Assembly: GCA_002170915.1 (NCBI GenBank)
Contig: NHHQ01000027.1
Location: 4,945 to 16,267 of the forward strand
Length of the DNA: 11,323 nt
Direction of reading: 5' to 3'
Origin: Rhodospirillaceae bacterium TMED167
GTDB taxonomy: Bacteria; Pseudomonadota; Alphaproteobacteria; Rhodospirillales_A; UBA2165
Shown here: positions 6,276 through 11,323 of the stretch, one piece after another
Layout of the letters: every line of letters starts with the position of its first letter
How positions within the stretch are numbered: position 1 is the stretch's first letter
Program-made: the position numbers and the translations under genes
Notes under the pieces: generated by a model
Told to the model about the DNA's origin: nothing
The model's input: only the letters and a program-made list of their open reading frames with translations
The model's database searches: none

Positions 6276-6562
6276 TGTTTGTAGTCGCGACTGTCGCGTT
6301 GCTTGTCGCCATGCTTCTCGCTATCGTTCGTGCTGTGCTCGGCCCTACTATTTATGATCGCATTCTGGCGATGAATATTTTCGGCACAAAAGCCTTATTA
6401 CTCATTTCTGTCCTCGGCTTTTTGACAGATCGCCCAGAGTTCCTGGACATCGCCATCGTTTATGCCTTGATCAACTTCATCGCCACTATCGCCATCATGA
6501 AGTTTTTCCGTTTTTCCCATCTCGGCCATCCCCATGGCGGAGACAACCTGGGGGATCTATAG
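6272..6562 (+). CDS. mrpF: Mrp/Mnh antiporter subunit F
   Basis: This 96-residue, mostly hydrophobic protein has three membrane helices (about 3-21, 37-52 and 57-77). The MrpF motif G-P-T-I-Y-D-R-I-L-A-M-N (24-35) and the conserved acidic residue in F-L-D-I-A-I-V-Y-A-L (57-66) identify it. The start at 6272 overlaps the mrpE stop. It has a strong AAGGAG (6259-6264) 7 bases upstream; a second ATG follows at 6275. A His/Gly-rich tail ends the protein. In related complexes MrpF lies in the small-subunit half and is thought to be close to the Na+ path. Confidence 0.93.
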   Translation: MMFVVATVALLVAMLLAIVRAVLGPTIYDRILAMNIFGTKALLLISVLGFLTDRPEFLDIAIVYALINFIATIAIMKFFRFSHLGHPHGGDNLGDL

Positions 6563-6564
6563 GC

Positions 6565-6903
6565 ATGATTTGGGATATGCTCAGCTGGATTTCGATCCTG
6601 GCCGGTAGTGCCTTTGTGCTGATAGGCAGCGTGGGCCTCATTCGGCTGCCGGATATGTTCACCCGCTCACATGCCGCCGGTGTAACGGAAACGCTCGCAG
6701 CCTATCTCTTGATTCTGGGCATGGCCTTCCAGGCAGGTCTATCGCTCGTAACCGTAAAACTTATTGTCATTGCGCTTTTCATGTTTTTCGCGAGCCCAAC
6801 ATCCACGCATGCTCTGGCCAAAGCAGCATTGGATGGAGGCATGAAACCCCAGGTGGATGAAGATCGTCGTCCCGATGACCGAGAACTTGGAGCGGACAAA
6901 TAG
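6565..6903 (+). CDS. mrpG: Mrp/Mnh antiporter subunit G
   Basis: MrpG is a three-helix membrane subunit, here 112 residues. The signature G-L-I-R-L-P-D-M-F-T-R-S-H-A-A-G (24-39) is exact for the family, followed by T-V-K-L-I-V-I-A-L-F-M-F-F-A-S-P-T-S-T-H (63-82). The C-terminal 20 residues are charged and soluble. The gene begins 2 bases after mrpF with GGGGA (6551-6555) 9 bases upstream. Its 3' end carries the GGAG that appears to serve the next gene, and the stop TAG may overlap an unusual start for it. Confidence 0.93.
   Translation: MIWDMLSWISILAGSAFVLIGSVGLIRLPDMFTRSHAAGVTETLAAYLLILGMAFQAGLSLVTVKLIVIALFMFFASPTSTHALAKAALDGGMKPQVDEDRRPDDRELGADK
6889..6892 (+). promoter_or_regulatory. Shine-Dalgarno pointing to a start at 6900
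   Basis: GGAG within the end of mrpG lies 7 bases upstream of an in-frame ATA at 6900 that overlaps the mrpG stop as ATAG. No SD precedes the GTG at 6921. The site therefore argues for a longer N-terminus for the next gene. Confidence 0.4.
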
Positions 6904-6920
6904 AAACCTACACTAATATA

Positions 6921-7481
6921 GTGCTGCTGATCTTGATGGCAGTTACCGCTTTTGCGGCAGCACGCATTCGTAACCTGTTCGCCGTCGTCATCCTGTCGGG
7001 CATCTTCAGTCTGTTGGCCGCAGTTCTCTATGTGACGCTTGACGCAGTCGACGTTGCGTTTACAGAAGCCGCTGTTGGTGCTGGAATTTCGACCCTTCTA
7101 ATGCTCGCAACACTCTCCCTAACCAGCGAGGAAGAAAGGGCTCGCTTCAAAGTCAAATTAATCCCGCTGATGATTGTCCTCGCAACCGGTGCTGTACTGA
7201 TTTATGGCACGCTCGATATGCCGGCTTTTGGCGATCCTAATGCACCGGCTCAGGCACATGTAGCACCCCGGTATATCTTAGCATCCGGCAAGGAGATCGG
7301 CGTTCCGAATATTGTCACGTCGGTTCTTGCCAGCTATCGAGGGTATGACACATTTGGTGAAGTGGTGGTGATCTTCACGGCTGCCGTTGGCGTGCTCATC
7401 CTATTGGGCCGAGGACATAACCGTTTGCGCCCAGGCATGCGCAGCAATGTCATCCCTGAGCAGAAAGAGGAAGAAATATGA
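6921..7481 (+). CDS. MrpA C-terminal domain as a separate subunit (DUF4040, MbhD+MbhE-like)
   Basis: This protein corresponds to the C-terminal part of MrpA, here a free-standing gene often annotated as antiporter subunit B or DUF4040. Residues 1-68, with D-V-A-F-T-E-A-A-V-G-A-G (44-55), match the DUF4040/MbhD part (NuoJ-like). Residues 128-162, with V-P-N-I-V-T-S-V-L-A-S-Y-R-G-Y-D-T-F-G-E, match the MbhE part. The conserved Glu49 is the type of residue placed on the proposed ion route in Mrp and Mbh structures. The GTG at 6921 is the first standard start without SD, and it shortens the first helix. An in-frame ATA at 6900 (193 aa) or TTG at 6888 (197 aa) would restore it. It overlaps mrpB by 4 bases. 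Confidence 0.85.
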   Translation: MLLILMAVTAFAAARIRNLFAVVILSGIFSLLAAVLYVTLDAVDVAFTEAAVGAGISTLLMLATLSLTSEEERARFKVKLIPLMIVLATGAVLIYGTLDMPAFGDPNAPAQAHVAPRYILASGKEIGVPNIVTSVLASYRGYDTFGEVVVIFTAAVGVLILLGRGHNRLRPGMRSNVIPEQKEEEI

Positions 7482-7897
7482 GCCGGCATTCCATCCTTCG
7501 CGTCGTAGCAAAATTCATGATTCCTTACATCATCCTGTTTGGGCTTTATGTTCAATTTCATGGAGATTTTGGACCTGGCGGAGGCTTCCAAGCCGGGGTG
7601 ATCTTTGCCGCCGGTTTTTTCTTATATGGACTGATATTCGGCATCGAGAACGCTCGCAAAGTTGTGCCCGCCTGGGCTACCCGAGTACTTCTAGCTGTTG
7701 GGGTTCTGCTGTATGGCGGAACAGGCGTAGCAAGCTTTTATTTGGGTGGAAATTTTCTAAGTTACAACGTGTTGGCCGATGACCCGGTGGCAGGGCAACA
7801 CCTTGGTATTCTTTTGGTTGAAGGCGGTGTCGGCATCACCGTCGCCGCCACCATGCTTACCCTCTTTTTTGTCTTTGCTGGGCAGGACCACGAATAA
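7478..7897 (+). CDS. mrpB: Mrp/Mnh antiporter subunit B
   Basis: This 139-residue membrane subunit has about four helices. The MrpB signature H-G-D-F-G-P-G-G-G-F-Q-A-G (28-40) is complete, and the later H-L-G-I-L-L-V-E-G-G-V-G-I-T-V (108-122) is also typical. The ATG overlaps the preceding stop (ATGA), with an AGAGGA Shine-Dalgarno (7466-7471) 6 bases upstream. It overlaps mrpC by one base (TAATG). It pairs with the MrpA C-terminal subunit in known complexes. Confidence 0.93.
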   Translation: MSRHSILRVVAKFMIPYIILFGLYVQFHGDFGPGGGFQAGVIFAAGFFLYGLIFGIENARKVVPAWATRVLLAVGVLLYGGTGVASFYLGGNFLSYNVLADDPVAGQHLGILLVEGGVGITVAATMLTLFFVFAGQDHE

Positions 7898-8259
7898 TGG
7901 AACTACCAGGCCTTCTGAATTACTGGCTTGTGGTCGTATTAATGATGATCGGGCTCTATATCGTCATCGCCCAGAGTAACTTGGTGAAAAAGATGGTTGG
8001 CTTGAGTATTTTTCAGGTTTCCGTCTTTGTTTTTTATATTTCAATTGGGAATGTCGACGGGGGCACCGCGCCCATTCTGGGCGATGGGTTGGAGGTCTTC
8101 TCAAATCCGCTGCCCCATGTGTTGATCCTGACCGCCATTGTGGTGGGCGTAGCGACTACCGCGCTGGGCCTAGCCATGATCGTTCGCATCAGGGACTCCC
8201 ACGGCACCATCGAAGAGGATGAAATCGTGGTCATCGAAGCAGCGGAGGACGACATATGA
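7897..8259 (+). CDS. mrpC: Mrp/Mnh antiporter subunit C (NuoK-like)
   Basis: MrpC is homologous to NuoK of respiratory complex I. This 120-residue protein has three helices (about 9-25, 31-50 and 74-97), with the family segment D-P/N-P-L-P-H-V-L-I-L-T-A-I-V-V-G represented by N-P-L-P-H-V-L-I-L-T-A-I-V-V-G (70-84). The C-terminal 20 residues are strongly acidic. AGGA at 7884-7887 lies 9 bases from the ATG, which shares a base with the mrpB stop. It overlaps mrpD by 4 bases. Confidence 0.93.
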   Translation: MELPGLLNYWLVVVLMMIGLYIVIAQSNLVKKMVGLSIFQVSVFVFYISIGNVDGGTAPILGDGLEVFSNPLPHVLILTAIVVGVATTALGLAMIVRIRDSHGTIEEDEIVVIEAAEDDI

Positions 8260-9734
8260 TCTCCGCACACCTGCCCGTTCTCCAGGTCGTTTTGCCGCTT
8301 TTATCGGCCTCCCTGTGCTTGCTATTCCGCCGTGCCTATCCGTCTTGGCTGCTGGCCTTAATCATGAGTTGGATCTCCTTCGCCATCGCGGCTAATCTGC
8401 TTGGCCAGGTAATAACCGGCGAACCTATTTCTTATCTCCTCGGGGACTGGGCGGCACCGTGGGGCATCGAATACAAAGTGGATGTACTGGCGGCATTCGT
8501 CCTATTGCTGGTGAGCGGAATCGGTGCCGTCATCATGCTGTTTGCGCCAAGCAGCATCGCCGCTGAAATCCCAGAGGATAGGGTTTATCTGTTCTACTCT
8601 ATGTATCTTCTGACGTTCGCCGGTCTGCTCGGTATGGTCATCACCGGAGACGTTTTCAACTTGTTCGTCTTCCTGGAAATTTCGTCGCTGTCGACCTACG
8701 TGATGATCAGTCTGGGGAAATCTCGGCGCGCCATGACTGCAGCCTTCCGTTACCTCGTCCTGGGCACAGTAGGCGCGACTTTTTATGTCATTGGCGTCGG
8801 TATGATGTATCAGATGACTGGCACGCTCAACATGGCCGACCTAGCGGATAAATTGCCGGCTGTGGCTGAGTCGCGCACAATCCTGGTCGCAATTGGCTTT
8901 TTGACCGTCGGGATCGGCTTAAAATTAGGCCTATTCCCCGTCCATCTATGGCTGCCCAATGCCTATGCCTATGCACCCTCCGTGGTAACGGCCTTCTTGG
9001 CAGCGACAGCGACCAAAGTCGCAGTTTATGCCCTGCTGAGGATCTATTTTACGGTGTTTGGTGTGGAGATCATCGACGCTTACCCGCTAAACGAAGCGTT
9101 GCTTATCCTGGGGCTCGCTGCCATCCTCTCAATGTCTACGGTTGCCATTTTCCAAAATGACGTGAAACGGTTGCTGGCGTATTCAAGCGTTGCCCAGTTG
9201 GGGTACATGATCATTGGTATCAGCTTTTTAACCGTCACGGGTGTGGCAGCGGGCATCCTCCATTTATTCAACCATGGCCTTATGAAAGCAGCCCTATTCC
9301 TGGTGCTGGCATGTGTCTTCCTCCGCATCAAATCGGTCAAAATCGATGATATGGCGGGTCTCGGGAAGGCCATGCCCCTCACCATGGCCGCATTTGTCCT
9401 TGCAGGCTTCAGTCTGATCGGGATCCCACTAACGGTCGGGTTTGTGAGCAAATGGTACCTAATCACGGCTTCGATCGAGCAGGATAACTGGATTGTCGCC
9501 GCGGTGATCCTGTTTAGCTCCCTTCTCGCGGTGATCTATTTCTGGAAAGTGGTGGAAATAGCTTATTTTCGGCCCCGGGCAGACGGGGCTGCGCCAATTT
9601 ATGAAGCCCCAGCGGCCATGTTGGTTCCCCTGTGGATCCTGGTGGGCGCTAATATTTTCTTCGGCATTTACACGGACCTCACCATCACGTCTGCGATGGC
9701 CGCTGCCCAGTCCTTGATGGGAGCGTCCCCATGA
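8256..9734 (+). CDS. mrpD: Mrp/Mnh antiporter subunit D (NuoM/NuoN-like)
   Basis: MrpD is one of the large antiporter-like subunits that move protons or cations. The 492-residue protein is hydrophobic throughout, consistent with about 14 helices. Key charged residues are present: Glu141 in F-V-F-L-E-I-S-S-L-S-T-Y, Lys223 in G-L-K-L-G-L-F-P-V-H-L-W-L-P, His230, Lys254, His340 and Lys344 in L-F-N-H-G-L-M-K-A, and Lys399 in F-V-S-K-W. These are the equivalents of the Glu/Lys pair and later lysines needed for transport in studied MrpD and NuoL/M/N. A GGAGG (8244-8248) lies 7 bases before the ATG, which sits in an ATGA overlap with mrpC. Its length is normal for MrpD. Confidence 0.94.
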   Translation: MISAHLPVLQVVLPLLSASLCLLFRRAYPSWLLALIMSWISFAIAANLLGQVITGEPISYLLGDWAAPWGIEYKVDVLAAFVLLLVSGIGAVIMLFAPSSIAAEIPEDRVYLFYSMYLLTFAGLLGMVITGDVFNLFVFLEISSLSTYVMISLGKSRRAMTAAFRYLVLGTVGATFYVIGVGMMYQMTGTLNMADLADKLPAVAESRTILVAIGFLTVGIGLKLGLFPVHLWLPNAYAYAPSVVTAFLAATATKVAVYALLRIYFTVFGVEIIDAYPLNEALLILGLAAILSMSTVAIFQNDVKRLLAYSSVAQLGYMIIGISFLTVTGVAAGILHLFNHGLMKAALFLVLACVFLRIKSVKIDDMAGLGKAMPLTMAAFVLAGFSLIGIPLTVGFVSKWYLITASIEQDNWIVAAVILFSSLLAVIYFWKVVEIAYFRPRADGAAPIYEAPAAMLVPLWILVGANIFFGIYTDLTITSAMAAAQSLMGASP

Positions 9735-11227
9735 GCCCGGAACTAACTATCCTTATCGCCATTGGCGTACCTGTGTTAGGTTCTGCGGCCATTTTGATGA
9801 CAGGAAAATACCCCAACATTCGTGAGACAGCGACCCTCATCACGGCTGTCCTCCTGTTCCTGATGGTAGTGTCACTGGCCCCGGTGGTGCTCGCTGGCGG
9901 GCGCCCGAGCATTACGTTATTAGAAATTTTCCCCGGCTTGGACATCACGTTCACAGTCGAGCCCTTAGGCATGCTATTTAGCCTGATAGCCTCAGGACTA
10001 TGGATCGTCAACTCGCTCTATTCCATTGGCTACATGCGCGGTAACAAAGAACAAAACCAAACCCGCTTTTACTTCTTCTTTGCGATCGCCTTGTCGAGCG
10101 CCGTGGGTGTCGCGTTTGCCGGTAATATGCTGACACTCTTCATTTTCTACGAAATCCTGACCCTCAGCACCTATCCCCTAGTAACCCACTCCGGCAAACC
10201 AGAAGCTCTCAAATCTGGACGGACCTACATGGGCATTTTGTTGTCAACGTCGATCGGCCTGCAACTCCTGGCCATCATCTGGACATGGCACGCGACGGGC
10301 ACACTTAACTTCCAGCCGGGTGGCATCCTGGAGAATAAAGTCACCGGCGGCGTGATGGCTATTCTCTTATTCCTGTACATGTATGGCATTGGCAAGGCTG
10401 CCCTTATGCCCATTCATCGTTGGCTGCCAGCCGCGATGGTTGCGCCGACACCTGTCAGCGCGCTGTTGCACGCTGTGGCCGTGGTGAAAGCCGGCGTATT
10501 TACCGTTCTCAAGGTCGTGATTTATATTTTTGGTATCGACACCTTGAATGGCACTGGCGCTTCATTTGCCCTCGCAAGCGTTGCCACGTTTACCTTGCTC
10601 GCGGCGTCGATTATCGCCTTGCGTAAGGATAATCTTAAGGCGCGCCTTGCTTATTCAACCATAAGCCAGTTGTCGTACATTGTGCTAGCTGCAGCCATCG
10701 CGACCGGCGCCAGCATCATTGGCGGCAGCATGCACATAGCCATGCATGCTTTTGGCAAGATCACCTTGTTCTTTTGCGCAGGCGCAATTTACACCGCACA
10801 CCATCTTACCAAAGTCAGCGAATTGAATGGAATTGCCCGTAAAATGCCGGTTACTATGGCTGCCTTTTTGATTGGCTCCCTCAGCATAATCGGATTGCCA
10901 CCAATGGGCGGAGCTTGGAGCAAGTGGCACATGATGCTGGGGGCCGCCGAGGCCGATCAGTTAATCTTTGTCTTTGTCTTGATGGCCTCTTCGATTTTGA
11001 GCGCCGCCTACTTGTTTCCCATTCTCGCGCGTGCATTTTTCAAACCCCTACCCAATATGACATCCTCGGACACCGATGGGATCCACACCGGCGGTATTCA
11101 AGAAGCCCCCATGTTCTCGTTGGTCGCCATCAGCATTGCAGCAACGGGAACCTTCCTCATGTTTTTTTATGCGGGGAACCTTGCAGAAATGCTAGCCCCG
11201 CTCGCAGCCACCATGGCCAAACCATAA
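9731..11227 (+). CDS. Second antiporter-like subunit (MrpD'/NuoL-MrpA N-terminal-like)
   Basis: A second 498-residue large transporter subunit follows mrpD with an ATGA overlap and GGGAG (9719-9723) 7 bases upstream. It has its own Glu141 (F-I-F-Y-E-I-L-T-L-S-T-Y), Lys222 and His229 in G-K-A-A-L-M-P-I-H-R-W-L-P, Lys253, His339 and Lys343 (M-H-A-F-G-K), and Lys398 in W-S-K-W. The stretch A-P-T-P-V-S-A-L-L-H-A-V-A-V-V-K-A-G (238-255) is closer to NuoL/MrpA-type subunits than to the neighbouring MrpD. It probably supplies the channel that the N-terminal half of MrpA provides in standard operons. No gene for a full-length MrpA is in the window. Whether it should be called A' or D' needs a tree. 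Confidence 0.9.
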   Translation: MSPELTILIAIGVPVLGSAAILMTGKYPNIRETATLITAVLLFLMVVSLAPVVLAGGRPSITLLEIFPGLDITFTVEPLGMLFSLIASGLWIVNSLYSIGYMRGNKEQNQTRFYFFFAIALSSAVGVAFAGNMLTLFIFYEILTLSTYPLVTHSGKPEALKSGRTYMGILLSTSIGLQLLAIIWTWHATGTLNFQPGGILENKVTGGVMAILLFLYMYGIGKAALMPIHRWLPAAMVAPTPVSALLHAVAVVKAGVFTVLKVVIYIFGIDTLNGTGASFALASVATFTLLAASIIALRKDNLKARLAYSTISQLSYIVLAAAIATGASIIGGSMHIAMHAFGKITLFFCAGAIYTAHHLTKVSELNGIARKMPVTMAAFLIGSLSIIGLPPMGGAWSKWHMMLGAAEADQLIFVFVLMASSILSAAYLFPILARAFFKPLPNMTSSDTDGIHTGGIQEAPMFSLVAISIAATGTFLMFFYAGNLAEMLAPLAATMAKP

Positions 11228-11243
11228 GACGGGAAAGAGTTCA

Positions 11244-11323
11244 ATGAGCGACCCTCGCCGCAATCATCAAACTGCCCAAGTGCCATCAGAAGATGGTGGC
11301 AAAAACTATTGGCTTGATGACAG
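11244..11323 (+). CDS. Start of an unidentified gene following the antiporter genes
   Basis: An ATG at 11244, preceded by AAAGAG (11234-11239) 4 bases upstream and 16 bases after the previous stop, opens a frame to the window end. The visible 26 residues are hydrophilic: a charged, His/Gln-containing lead, then G-G-K-N-Y-W-L-D-D. That resembles the N-terminus of small membrane proteins encoded beside split Mrp operons, but this is from memory and the fragment is too short to prove. It belongs to the operon by spacing. Confidence 0.55.
   Translation, partial: MSDPRRNHQTAQVPSEDGGKNYWLDD

Noticed and set aside
9080..9466. A 128-codon - strand frame opposite mrpD
   Set aside because: It is antisense to a strongly conserved subunit and has no recognisable domain or ribosome site.
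5772..11227. A membrane-bound hydrogenase or complex I operon
   Set aside because: The gene order recalls Mbh, but no hydrogenase, NuoB/C/D/I-like or iron-sulfur subunit is present in the window; MrpE, F, G and B signatures indicate an antiporter.

Overview
The window reads as ordinary chromosomal DNA of a Gram-negative bacterium, most likely an alphaproteobacterium. The signs are a moderate GC content, ATGA-type gene overlaps, a TPP riboswitch over a thiZXY transporter operon, a Tat-like DUF192 protein and a split multi-subunit Mrp antiporter operon. The lineage is an inference from gene content; no rRNA or marker gene is present. There are no tRNA or rRNA genes, IS elements, CRISPR arrays or phage genes, and coding density is high.

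Left part (1-1709): two paralogous short MetE-type (core methionine synthase-like) genes face each other tail to tail. The + strand copy is cut by the window start; the - strand copy is complete (372 aa). Both keep the His-x-Cys, Glu and Cys residues expected for zinc.

Middle (1710-3231): a two-gene - strand unit holds a serine alpha/beta hydrolase and a probably exported DUF192 protein, 4 bases apart. The 276-base divergent region beyond it carries a candidate promoter and a clear TPP riboswitch pointing right. The riboswitch ends 4 bases before the thiZ start, so the best Shine-Dalgarno lies inside the aptamer.

Thiamine-precursor transporter (3232-5686): thiZ (ATPase), thiX (permease) and thiY (periplasmic binding protein) are tightly coupled. 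A 17-bp imperfect hairpin spans the thiY stop codon and separates this operon from the next.

Right part (5772-11323): a + strand operon encodes an Mrp-type cation/proton antiporter in the order E-F-G-(MrpA C-terminal domain)-B-C-D-second D/NuoL-like subunit, nearly all joined by short overlaps. The genes should form one large inner-membrane complex exchanging Na+ (or another cation) for H+. The order resembles the Mrp module of archaeal Mbh hydrogenases rather than the usual ABCDEFG order. The MrpA C-terminal gene has an odd translation start. A further gene begins at 11244 and runs off the window.

No wholly new system was found. The most unusual points are the riboswitch that contains its own ribosome site, the possible AUA start, the stop-codon hairpin and the Mbh-like antiporter layout.
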